From positions 7,006,383-7,070,382 of the forward strand of contig NC_091139.1 of NCBI RefSeq assembly GCF_041381155.1: a DNA stretch of 64,000 nucleotides. Reading direction: 5' to 3'. Below the pieces are notes generated by a model. That model was given only the letters and a program-made list of their open reading frames with translations, searched no databases and was not told the DNA's origin. This stretch comes from Argopecten irradians. Its lineage: Eukaryota > Mollusca > Bivalvia > Pectinida > Pectinidae. Shown here in pieces: positions 34,307 through 45,700 of the stretch. Position numbers and translations under genes: made by a program. The first letter of the stretch is position 1. Every line of letters starts with the position of its first letter.

Positions 34307-37300
34307 CTGTAAAACGAACAGGTAAAATTCGGCAGGTAAAACAACAAGGCATTGTCTTGGTAATTAGGCATTCTCATCGTGACTTCATTTGATCTTAATT
34401 AAGAAAATTCCATTTGCTTAATTGATATATTATTTTACAATTCAAATACTAGTATAGCCGTTTTGAAACAAAGATCAATGGTACTAGTTAATAGAATTAG
34501 AACATGCACTCATTTAGAATTAAAATAGTTCAATGGAAACGAAATAACGTTCTTAAAATGCTTTGTATATTTATTCATAGATGTCAGCGATTTATTCCTT
34601 ATATGGCATTATACTGATTGTTCAATATCTAATTAATGTGAATGAAAATCTCTACCTGATCAATTTAGCATGAAGACAAAGTACTAGCTTTATAGCATAT
34701 TTGAGATTCAACCATATGTAAATTTTGTAATTGTATCTTTGTGGTGTTTGGAATAACAAGGATTTGTTTGTGTTTCATGTATATCATTTCTAGAACATGA
34801 TATATACACTAAACTAAAACAGAAGCTAATGGAATCCATGAACCATAACAAAGAGTATAATGTGATATGTTCAGCAGAAAATGAATCCTTCAAAACTACA
34901 ATGCTAATTGTTATTATATTTGATACCAATATTATCTAGAAAAAAACTGCTTAATGATAAAGTAAAATCACCTGCAAAAGTTGTCTATCAACGTGTGCTT
35001 TGGGCCTAATAACATATCCGGGGATGTCAATATTTCTTGAATGTCGGAAATGTACTGTAAGTAGCATTCGGCCGTCAGGTTACGGATTTCCGGCAGTGAC
35101 CAGCAACTGTCCTGGGAAATGTAGGCTGATAGAATTGTCAAAAAAAAAACACAAAATGTTAACTTGTTTTTCAAAACATGCTGATGGAATGGTAAAAAAA
35201 CCAAAAGGTTAACTCTTTTCAAAACATGCTGATGGAATGGTAAAAAATACACAAAATGTTAGTTCTTTTCAAAACATACACTTTTTAAAAAAAAACATGC
35301 CGATGGAATGGAAAAAACACATAAACACAAACTGTTAACTCTTTTCAAAATGAACTGAGAATAGTAAGATTCCACATATTGAAAATCATATGTAAAAACC
35401 TTTGGGAATTATGACAGTGATCGAACGTTTCATAGATTATTGGCTTTTTGCGCATTCTAATCCTCACACTCATAGATACGCTTCAAATGAAATTACGCAA
35501 GCACTTGCATTAATTTTTTTTCTGTCTAATTTCAAATACAGATATCAGATATAGATATCGATTTTTATTCACAAAATGGATGCTAAGCAAATGAATAGTT
35601 TGAAAACGTTTCATAGCCGACATGATTTAATTAGGCACATCCTTCATGTTTTCAAATTGATGTCTGAATTTTTTTTACCATAGTTTACATTTTAATATTG
35701 TGTTTAAAACCTTCACATTTTGATATCATGATATAACCCATCTTATTAAGTTTTAGAGGGGATATGTTCTATAGAGACGCTTTATCTTTGATTATACATA
35801 GAATCTATTTTCATTTTTCGCGTCTCAAATTATCGATTTTCAACTAGGCTATGATTTCGCAGTCTTTACTCTTTTTTGTGCTTACCTTCAAGATCTCCGG
35901 CGCACATGAACTTCAGAGTGCCTTCAGTGGGAGCAATAGTCGATAGGTACACAATATTGGTAGAACAGCCTTCTAGCTTTGGCTCGAAACAGGATTCCAG
36001 TTGATGTTTGTACCTTAAGTAGAACGTAGTTGGTACAGTTATCGTCACTCCGTGCAAAATAATGACATTTTGCATTTAATGGCATAATGGTATGCTATTT
36101 GCATGTGTATAGTTTAAAATCAGACGTTCCATTTAGAACAGAACATCGCAAATTGTAAAATGGCCAATGCATTAACTTCGGAATAAGTATCAATAATCCT
36201 CCATCATATTTATCTATTTAAATATTACTAAAATATCTTACGCCATTAATCTAATCCCAATGATCTTGATCTTGATAAGATCCAAAAAATGTCAATGGTC
36301 TTACAGAATTTCCAACTGACAGTATTCTGACCTGATTCTATTAGCGGCCTTGAATTAATGACCTTATGACCCTAGCCTAATGACACAGACTTTTTTTATG
36401 TTCTCAACGACTTTATTTTTTTTGTTTTAATTTTAATGACATAAACTTGAAATAGGCTGAACGACCCAGATGCCGTCCACTACAAAGGAATCAACATTAT
36501 TAAGGAAAGGAAATTAAAATAAAATCATTTTCCATTTCTCTTTTTATGTTTTAAAAGACACACGCACTCAGATGACAAGCAAGGATAAATACAAACAATC
36601 TATGCCTCGGGACAAACGTTTAAATGGCTAAGTTCTGATATATTCCCTGCAGCGTCAAAGGTCCAAGCGTTAACGTTTCACTGTCTAGTGCGGTAATTGT
36701 CTTCATTATTTATCTTATGAATGTGACAGAATGCTTTTCTTTCCCGTTCTAGTCACCAAAACGTTATTTGTTATCCCCCTATCTATCATACCCAAAGTAA
36801 ATAACCTTTAATGTCAATAAAACAGATTTAACCGCAAATTTGTGCCATTCAAAACTAAGTATACTTACATTTGTTTTCTTATGTATAATATAACCATATG
36901 TTTACCAGAGTTTCATCATAATCTTTTAGCATCTATCATTTATTGGTGATAACATTCAAATATAAGATAAAGACTTTTGTAACTAAACGTTATTATAATT
37001 ACTTTAAAAGCTGACAAAGAAAAATAAAACGCAAGCTTTTTATATCTAAGATAAAAAAAAGATACAGTTTCATATTTTAAAAATTTATATATCCAGAAAT
37101 ATTGTCATCCACTTTCTTAACCGGGGTATCACAGATATCATTTTTGAAATATAATCAGCCATTTAAATCTTTTACTTACAATATATGCATTTAGCTAAAG
37201 TAGTCAGCTTGATATGAATAAATAATTCTTGAGAAAAGTTACATTTTCTCTCTTTTTTCGAAGCATACTATACGGCTGAGAACTGTAGAAAATGCACAAA

Positions 37301-38141
37301 CCTGCACATCTGGAGAGCTTCTGCTTTGGGGGGAATGGCTGACACTCCTTCTGATGTGTTGTCCGTAACATTGTAGGCAAACTTCCATGTACAGAGATTC
37401 AGACCCAACAGATCACATCCATGGACGTGACTCCCTAAGGTAATGTTCATTAGATAACTAAATTATTAATTTGTCCATTGTCACATACTGGGTGTCCCAA
37501 AAATATGTCCAGAGTTTGACGCTTTATAAAAAAATGTTTCGATAGACGGAGGAATTTGATCGACATACCATTAGAAAAGTTGTGATCTGCTCTGTATAAC
37601 GATATATAACAACCCGAAAATATCTTTTTAGTTTATTATTGCAATAGTTATTACCTGTCAATGTCGGGACGTGTTTTTGAGACACCCTGTACCTACAAGT
37701 TCAATACAGTTTACCTGAAAGATATGTTTGTTGCAAAGTTTTGGCTACTTCGCTATCATTTGGCACAGTAAAAAACCAGCTATGTGAAAAATCCATCTAA
37801 AATTTCCACATTGGCTGTAAAATCATTATGAAACTTTGCATATCTATCTTGTTATACTATGGATTAAGGATTGCTATGTAGTCACAGATTTGCAACAAAG
37901 AGACAATTATTGTGATTGTACTACTGAACGTCTCCGTAAAAAAGGAACAAGGTTTGGAAATTTGAAGTACCATGTTTTTGCAATATTTATTATAATTTAA
38001 GTGGAATAAAAGATTTCCAATATCCAAAGCTTATTCCATATTGATTATTCCTTTACAGTTTACATTATTTTGGGAGCAAAATATAATTATCAAATGATAC
38101 TTACAAGATCCTAGCAGAACTATCAAGAGAGTTGGATTCAT
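34123..38141 (-). CDS. Secreted cysteine-rich protein, 211 residues, five exons, family unknown
   Basis: Minus-strand exons 38141-38105, 37434-37302, 36013-35886, 35125-34972 and 34306-34123 join in phase (1, 2, 1, 2) to 636 nt. Residues 1-18 (MNPTLLIVLLGSWSHVHG) form a signal peptide. The mature part has 12 cysteines at 19, 27, 56, 65, 73, 94, 107, 120, 150, 159, 168 and 193, and N-glycosylation sequons at 34, 38 and 115. The pattern of a Cys pair, long helical spacer and CRYKHQLESC-like triplet, seen twice, suggests two related disulfide-bonded helical domains, loosely like nematode DUF19-type secreted proteins; I do not claim that family. No transmembrane segment follows. The last exon could instead splice on at a weak AAAG|GTAGAA near 34150, so the C-terminus is the least certain part. 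AATAAA motifs at 33798-33813 on the minus strand suit a 3' end. Confidence 0.75.
34972..35125 (-). CDS. Secreted protein exon 4
   Basis: Acceptor TTCTATCAG; encodes AYISQDSCWSLPEIRNLTAE and on to IDNFC, donor GCAG|GTGATT. An acceptor closer to the Cys (TTTCCCAG) was tested and leads out of frame. Confidence 0.75.
35143..35350. repeat. Diverged tandem repeat beside exon 4
   Basis: Four irregular copies of a unit of about 45-65 bp with 'aaaacatgctgatggaatgg' and 'cacaaaatgttaactc', in intron 3 directly upstream of the exon 4 acceptor. Confidence 0.85.
35886..36013 (-). CDS. Secreted protein exon 3
   Basis: Acceptor TTCTACTTAAG; encodes RYKHQLESCFEPKLEGC and FMCAGDLE, donor GAAG|GTAAGC. Confidence 0.78.
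36014..37301 (-). other. Intron 2 of the secreted-protein gene
   Basis: 1.3 kb of AT-rich sequence. I see no gene or named repeat in it. Confidence 0.5.
37302..37434 (-). CDS. Secreted protein exon 2
   Basis: Acceptor TTACCTTAG; encodes WSHVHGCDLLGLNLCTWKF, two sequons and ALQMC, donor GCAG|GTTTGT, phase 2. Confidence 0.75.
37486..37691. mobile_element. Mariner-like MITE
   Basis: 206 bp flanked by TA. The ends 'ctgggtgtcccaaaaatat' and, inverted, 'cagggtgtctcaaaaacac' are the kind typical of Tc1/mariner-derived MITEs. It lies in intron 1 of the secreted-protein gene. No transposase. Confidence 0.85.
38105..38141 (-). CDS. Secreted protein exon 1 (signal peptide start)
   Basis: Encodes MNPTLLIVLLGS and one base, donor TCTT|GTAAGT. 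The ATG is the first one in this exon frame and gives a hydrophobic core straight away. Confidence 0.72.
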
Positions 38142-38304
38142 CTGGATACAAATGGAACTAGCCTCACCGACGAAGAAGATACAATTTCACTAATAAATGG
38201 TGATATCTTACTTACAATATGCTTCAATCAAGTGAAACGTCTCTCTAATCGGCTGTTATTTACATATAATAATAATATTTCTAAGAGTGATGATAACCTA
38301 TGAG

Positions 38305-38547
38305 TTAGTTCAAGGTAAGGGTTATTTTTTCACCAGTTACATGATGGAAAAAGTGAAAATGCTTGTCTCGGATATGGTGGTAATGTGTCGGTAACCTGTT
38401 GACCATACCGAACATGGACCTACGGTCGGACCTGACGCCCATTCGTCCAGTACAGTGTAGGAATATCTTTTGTCCAATTGGCTTGGGAAGATTATTAATG
38501 GGAACTTTCGAGTCTATGCTGTTATGCTGAATATTGATATTTTTCAT
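38305..38547 (-). CDS. Possible small protein or exon, 80 codons
   Basis: The minus-strand open frame starts MKNINIQHNSIDSKVPINNL and contains the striking, His/Arg-rich stretch RLPTHYHHIRDKHFHFFHHV. The region is more GC-rich than its surroundings, as coding DNA here tends to be. I do not recognise the protein. It lies just upstream of the secreted-protein gene on the same strand but its frame ends before it. It could be a separate single-exon gene, an exon of a gene I cannot complete, or chance. Confidence 0.25.
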   Translation of the reverse strand: MKNINIQHNSIDSKVPINNLPKPIGQKIFLHCTGRMGVRSDRRSMFGMVNRLPTHYHHIRDKHFHFFHHVTGEKITLTLN

Positions 38548-38979
38548 AATTTTGAGAACTATGAAACGATTTTTGCATTAAACTGAAAATTGTAATATGT
38601 TCTATCGTTAGGGAGAGGTTAAGCAATGAAAAGTCTGATTTGATCATTGAATTGTTATTGAAAATAATATCAATATATCAGTACAAATCACCACAACCAC
38701 AAACATAGTATTATTAATATAAAATCTATTTGTAAATATTTTTTTCTAAACGTTCATACAAGAACAAAACAGTTTATTTAACATCCAATGTATACTTCTT
38801 TCAGATTTGCCACACTGGTGTGCATATTTTTTGTGGAAATGGACAAAAAATGCATTTTTCAAGTTTAAAATTCGTTAGAAGAGCTGAAGATTGGCATGTC
38901 CACGAATGTAATATATAGCCTTAATCCGTATTGACACATTCATTTTCAGATTATCGTCACCTTTAACCTATTTGTAATG
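38548..38979. other. Intergenic, nothing seen
   Basis: AT-rich stretch without supported features. Confidence 0.5.
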
Positions 38980-38993
38980 GACATTGCATATTT

Positions 38994-39712
38994 TTTTATT
39001 TATTTATTTATTATTCATTTTCAAAAGTTTTGTACATACAAATACAATACAACATATATGAATGATGTATGTTGGAGTTAATTAAGTTAATACAAAAGTA
39101 GTCATGCATACTCATAATATACATCAATCAATGGACAACACATTTACACTAACAAACTCACTGATAATTTATAGAGGATAAGTTCTCAAACATTGATATT
39201 TTAAGGTAATATACATTATTAAGTATCAGAGAGATGCAGGACACACATACATACATACAAGGTACCTCTGTCAAACCTAGGTCAAATATTTATTTTACAA
39301 GTTTTTATTAGTTTTTGTGTATGTTTTTAATGTTTTAAAAATTTAAAATTGGAGCCAAAGTTGTATTTCTGTTAAGACCTGTCGTTTATTTTTTATGTTA
39401 CTATTGGTTATTAAAATTTTATGAGCCTTTCAGTTCAAATTTGATGTGGTTTTTTAAAACAATTAGGTAAAGATCTGCTTCAAGACATTTACAGTTATAA
39501 ATATATTGTTTTATTAAAAGTAAGATTAAGTTGTTTCTAAATTAAAATGTGAATGTTTTTGTTAACTTTCTTGCCAAATAAAATTCTTGTTTACTGAATC
39601 TAAGTCCTAGATTTTTTGTAATAATTGCTATTCTCAGTTGTTCTATCAGATTTGATGTTTTATCACAGTCACATAGTATGTGTGTTATGGTTTCTGGAGA
39701 AGTTCTACAAAA
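38994..39712 (-). mobile_element. 5'-truncated LINE with target-site duplication
   Basis: The 14-base sequence 'gacattgcatattt' flanks the element on both sides (38980-38993 and 39713-39726). Read on the minus strand it starts inside a LINE reverse-transcriptase C-terminal region (peptide CRTSPETITHILCDCDKT), continues with a 3' UTR and ends in an (AATA)n tail at 39020-38994. It is a dead-on-arrival insertion, much shorter than a full LINE. Confidence 0.88.
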
Positions 39713-39726
39713 GACATTGCATATTT

Positions 39727-40579
39727 GAATAAGTTGTTAAACAAGGGATTACTTTGAGAACAACACAAAATAGCGCATTTTACCTTCTTAGAAACATTAT
39801 CTTGAGGTTACGTAACAGAAACTTTACCCTTTTTAATTCCTAATAGTCATGGTCCTGGCGAAGGGAAACATCCCAATGACTAGGAGATTGAAAGGAACAA
39901 AGACAGTGTATTTAAAATTAGGGCCGGTGGACATGAATATAAAACTGTAATGAAATAAATATAATTTTACTGTCGCAATCATGCCTAAGTAAAGAGAAAT
40001 CTAAATAAGTCAATTCAGTTGTTGAGTTAAAACAGTAACACATCAACAATTAGAAAATTTGAAAGGACATACATTGTTCAACGGGATTGACGCACATGAA
40101 TCAAAACGTTTTGGTTTTGTTAATATCAGAAAACGATGAATTGCGACTGGGAGAAGTTCAGATATAATTCTGATAAATCATAAAAAACAGTTATAACACT
40201 TGCAGATATGTATAAAATTGACAAATTTATTATTTGAATCATCAAAAACCTCATTCAAAAAAGAGAAGTATAAAAAAATACAAGGACATAATGAATATTA
40301 ATAAGTTAAATATTCATACCTATAATCCTGCATTTGACCTTTTGTGAAGGAGTTAAATAATTTCACGTTACTACAAAAAGTACATGTACCTTGTTATAAA
40401 CTATGGAGATTATCGAAAATTAATTGTTGGAAAAGCACGGGGCATTGCCAGTAAAAGTGACATTTAAAATCTAGAAAATAGGGAGTTAATTGGCGAATCT
40501 TCAGATGTCAACCGAATCATCTTGGTACCACACGTGACTTTGCATTTTGTATTGTGTATGCTACGACATTTGTTACATC
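39727..40579. other. Intergenic, nothing seen
   Basis: AT-rich DNA without supported genes or named repeats. Confidence 0.5.
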
Positions 40580-40943
40580 TTAAAGATGCTCCACCGCTGA
40601 CAAATGGTATTTTTTCACTATAAAAAACATGAGCAAACGATTTAGTATTTTTCTTCAGTTACAAAAGTTACTTACTTTACACCATTACCACCAATGAAAA
40701 GTTTGAGCTTCTAATTTTACTTTAAGTTAAAAATATAACGATATAATTAATTGCATCCCAAAAAAATTCCGTGTCACTATATCCTATATGGAATGAAATA
40801 CTGATAGCGCATGCACCAAAGGCAAAATACATTTTGTTTATAATATTTGTGTTAATTAGACATATATATATACGATTGAACACCAATTATTGTTCAAATG
40901 ATTAATGTCATGTATGCTCTGTCGGCGGTGGAGCATCTTTAAA
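40580..40943 (+). mobile_element. MITE family A, copy 2
   Basis: Ends 'gatgctccaccgctgaca' and 'tgtcggcggtggagcatc' with the same interior as 4122-4466 and in the same orientation. This is the best-preserved pair in the window. Confidence 0.88.
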
Positions 40944-42550
40944 TATAGGTAAACGTGCATTTGCGAGCATGAGTGGCTATATACTACCTGGCGATCAGTC
41001 AATCCCTCCACCAAATAAATGGACCTCTCACATACTCATAACATTTGATGACCATTGGTTAGCTGATTTGTTATTGGACATCATTTTGCTAATAGTGGGA
41101 ATGTTTCGTACTAAACCATTTAACGTTCTAAACCACTTGTTTGATTATCTTCCAACAAATCATTATTGAAAGCCCCAATGTGTGATTTTAAAGAAAGTGC
41201 GTGAATTCAAGCACCATCATACAAAATGACTAATATGTTTTCACTTTTCATATTCTATATTTCCCCCAATACATGTATGTATTTTGCAAATATTTTTTCA
41301 TAGTGATAAAACTTCATTTCAAAATGAAATCATATCCGACAAATTGCACTTTGGTGTCATCTACCATGCATGGCAGTATTTAGTGATCATTCCATCGACT
41401 ATCAAAAATGTAGAAAATAATACGTTAATAAGTCCGTTATAAGACAAATCGTCTAGCAATGCACTTAACACATTTCAGAAAATAGAAGGGGCACTTATTG
41501 GGACTAAATGCTAAACCTTTCATAATTTTAAAGTGTGCAAAAGTATTCAAATAATTTGCAAATGAAATTAAATAAAGAAACTATGTGGTGATTGCTTTCA
41601 GGTCTGACCCTTTATAAGGTTTTTTTTCAATGTATATGAATCTAAAGCCTGTCAAAGGGGGAATGCTTTAGGGACAGGAGCGAATATTAGGATGAATACT
41701 GTTTATGATTTGGTTTAACATATAAATCTCACAGATATCCTCAAATCTCCATAAGAGAATCACGACTTATCTACTGTTGTAACTATTACAAATATAATCA
41801 CACATTATCTATACACAAAAGTGCTTTGCTTCAGCGTTCATCAATTTTATTCAACATCAATCTATTTTCACTTGCAATGAAACAACAGCAGCAAACATCA
41901 TGTATTTGATCGGACATTTCACTAGCACCATACTTTGAATATGACAAGTACATTTTGAAATTACTACAAATAGAAAATTTTATTTGAAATTACAAAAAGG
42001 TACTGCGAATAGAAACTTAAATTAAACCTTTCATTCAACATTTTATGTACACTATCAACAAAATTGATTACATCATGAATTCCATCCACATGCAAGCAAA
42101 CCAACTACCATCATAAAACAGATATTATTCGAAAATTACACTTGACACAAAATTAACTGCCACCACAATGTCAATGATATCTTTTCATTTATCAACTGCA
42201 ATATTCCATATTCATTGATTGCAAAATTCTATATTGATTGTTCTACATATGTACAAGACACATTTCATCTGACACCTTTCAAACTTGATATTATTTCAAC
42301 TGACAGAACACCTTTCATTTGAAATATTTCATATATACACCTCTAGTTGTTGCATCTGTATTACACATTTCATCTGGCACTTAGACATAACTCATTCACC
42401 CTTGAAATTCCATAATGAACTATTCCGGCCTTTGTATAAGTAGAGTCCAAATTGTATCCAGGGGTGACTGAGCCAAATACAACATACTAACATATCCAAT
42501 TGCAGATTTACTCCTTGCTTGCTTTTCATTTACATTCTAGTCATAACATA
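40944..42550. other. 3' flank of TCEANC2
   Basis: Minus-strand AATAAA motifs at 41978-41983 and 41846-41851 would suit a 3' end. An open frame at 40969-41169 shows no recognisable features. Confidence 0.4.
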
Positions 42551-42739
42551 TCATCTTTTATACGTTTGTATGAGATTTTCAACAGACATTTCACCACTTA
42601 ACACTTGAGTTCTGATATCTTCCTGGTGTTTCAGAGTGAACACAATGTTTCGTATTGTCCGTCGATAGTTGTTGTTTACCAGACGTTTAAAGTAATGGAA
42701 TGTTTCACGTTCGATAACTTCTGGTAGCGTACTGTCCTC
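42551..42739 (-). CDS. TCEANC2: TCEANC2 exon 5
   Basis: Acceptor TTTTCAATTCAG; encodes EDSTLPEVIERETFHYFKRL through ENLIQTYKR and TGA. Most of the TFIIS central-like segment is here. Confidence 0.95.
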   Translation of the reverse strand, partial: EDSTLPEVIERETFHYFKRLVNNNYRRTIRNIVFTLKHQEDIRTQVLSGEMSVENLIQTYKR

Positions 42740-45700
42740 CTGAATTGAAAAAAAAACCATGAATATTAATTCAAACATATCTAGAGTATATAAAACATAT
42801 CAAACTACCTGGCAGAATTGTAATAAACATCATATCCCAAGGAAAATTTTAAAAGGGTAATCATATAATCTCAACAAGAGGCCCATGGGCCTTAACGGTC
42901 ACCTGAGTTCAGATACAGAATGAAACAAAGACATGCATATAAACACTATATATTTGCCCATCAGGCCCTTGAAGTCAGTCAGTGATTTTATAAATTTGAC
43001 TTTTTAATCTATGAAGATTATTTGGTTCCATTATATCTGTGAATTCAGAAGAAAGATTTTTGAAATGTTATCCATTTTGACCCCTTTTGGCCCCACCCCT
43101 CTGGCCACTGGGGGTCGGCCAGGACCAATATTGATATGATGTTAAAATGCTATCTCAGGCTAATAACTGTAACCCAGATTGACTAATTTCCTATGAAAAC
43201 TAAGCAAATAATGTTCCTAAATGTGTTTTTCCTATATAAACTATAGTAAATTTGACCCCTTCCCCAGGGGAAAATCTGAGGTCCCCGGGCCATGAAATTC
43301 ACAATTTTTTGTAAAGGGCCTTAAGACCTTCCAATCTATTAAGAGTATCTGGTTCCATCAAATCTGTGAATTCAAAAAGAAGATTTTTGAAATAACCATT
43401 TTGACCCCTTTTGGCTCCGCCCCTCTGGCCCCAGGGGGTCGGCTACGGCAAATATGGATATGATGTTAAAATGCTATTTCAGGCTAATAATTCTAACCCA
43501 GTTTGACTAATTTCCTATGAAAAATAGGCAAATAATGTTCATAAATGTGTTTTTCCTATATAAACTAAAGTAAACTTGACCCCCTCCCCAGGGGGAAACA
43601 TGAGACCCCAGGGTCATATAATTCACAATTTTTGTAAAGGACTTTAAGACCTTTCCATCTATGTAGAGTATTTGATTCTACCAGTTCCAGAATTTCAGAA
43701 GAATATTTTTGAAGTTTTAGCCTATTTATCCCATTTTGACCCCGCCCCTAAGGCCCCTGGGGATAAGTCATGGAAAATTTGTTAATAAGATTCAATGGCC
43801 ATCACATAGGGATAATTCTGACTACAATTGACTAATTTCCTATTACAAATGAGTTAACAACAAGAGGCCCAGAGGGCCTGTATCGCTCACCTGGTTTTTT
43901 GTTAGTAATTATCACAAGACTCTGACAATAAGAAAAATAAGCAAAATTGACTCCCAAAGTTTAATTTGAATCACAACCATACAATGATGCTATTGATACC
44001 ATACAAATATGCTATCCAATACATAGGTTCAGAGACAAAGTAATTCATATGAAAATAGTAGCCTAATTGACCTTTTTGACCTCGCATCTATTGCCGTTTA
44101 AGGCCCCGGGGGTCAGCCCTATCATTTGTACAATTTCAAATCCCAACCCTATAAGGATGCTACCATTGCATTATGAGTGCTCTTCCATTCTTAGTTGCAG
44201 AGAAGTCGTTTATATGGAAATAGCCAAATTGACCCCTTTTGACCCCACCCTTCAGGCCCCGGGGGGTCAGCCCTATCATTTGCAAAATTTTGAATCCAAA
44301 CCCTATAAGGATGTAACCATTGCATTATGAGCGCAATCCCATGTTAAGTTGCAGAGAAAAAGTCATTTATATGGAAATTGACCACTTTTGACCCTGCCCC
44401 TCAGGCCCCCGGGGGTCAGCCCTATCATTTGCTCAATTTGGAATCCCCAGCCTACAAGGATGCTACCATTGCATTATGGGTGCTATACCATGCTTAGTTA
44501 GAGAAGAAGTCATTTATATGGAAATAGCCAAAATGACCCCTTTTGACCCTGCCCCTCAGGCCCCCGGGGGGTCAGCCCTATCATTTTCACAATTTTGAAT
44601 CCCCACACTATAAGGATGCTACCATTGCATTATGGGTGCTATACCATGCTTAGTTTCAGAGAAGAAGTCATTTATATGGAAATAGCCAAATTGACCCCTT
44701 TTGACCCCGTCCCTCAGAGCCCCCGGGGGGTCAGCTCCATCATTTGTACAATTTGGAATCCCCACACTATAAGGATGCTACCATTGCATAATAGGTGCTA
44801 CATGTATACCATGCTTAGTTGCAGAGAAGAAGTCATTTATATGAAAATAGCCAAATTAACCCCTTTTGACCCCGCCCCTCAGGCCCCCGGGGGGGTCAGC
44901 CCTATCATTTGCACAATTTGGAATCCCCACCCTATAAGGATGCTACCATTGCATTATGGGTGCTATACCATGCTTAGTTTCAGAGAAGAAGTCATTTATA
45001 TGGAAATAGCCAAATTGGCCCCTTTTGACCCCGCCCCTCAGGCCCCCGGGGGGTCAGCCCTATCATTTGCACAATTTTGAATCCCCACCCTATAAGGATG
45101 CTACCATTGCATTATGGGTGCTATCCCATGCTTAGTTTCAGAGAAGAAGTCGTTTATATGGAAATAGCCAAATTGACCCCATTTGACCCCGCCCCTCAGG
45201 CCCCCGGGGGGTCAGCCCCATCATTTGTACAATTTTGAATCCCCACCCTATAAGGATGCTACCATTGCATTATGGGTGCTATCCCATACTTGGTTTCAGA
45301 GAAGAAGTCGTTTATATGGAAATAGCCAAATTGACCCCTTTTGGCCCCGCCCCTCAGGCCCCCGGGGGGTCAGCCCCATCATTTGTACAATTTTCAGTTA
45401 GTAGCCCATAAGGATGCTACCAGTCAAATTTTGTTGAAATCCGACCAGCGGTTATGGAGAAGAAGTCGATTGTTGACGGATGCTGGACGACGGACGCTGC
45501 GGTATCCCATAAGCTCACCTTGGTCCTTTGGACCAGGTGAGCTAATAATGCTCAAAAATGTGTTTTTCCCTATATAAACTATAGTAAACTTAACCCCCTC
45601 CCCAGGGGGAAACCTGAGACCCAAGGGTCATATAATTCACAATTTTCATGAAACACCTTAAGACCTGTCCATCTATGAGGAGTATTTGATTCTACCATTT

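Noticed and set aside
44595-45401. Long plus-strand open frames of 161 and 72 codons
   Set aside because: They follow the 158-bp tandem unit: the same peptide block repeats with the unit, and no start context or family is seen.
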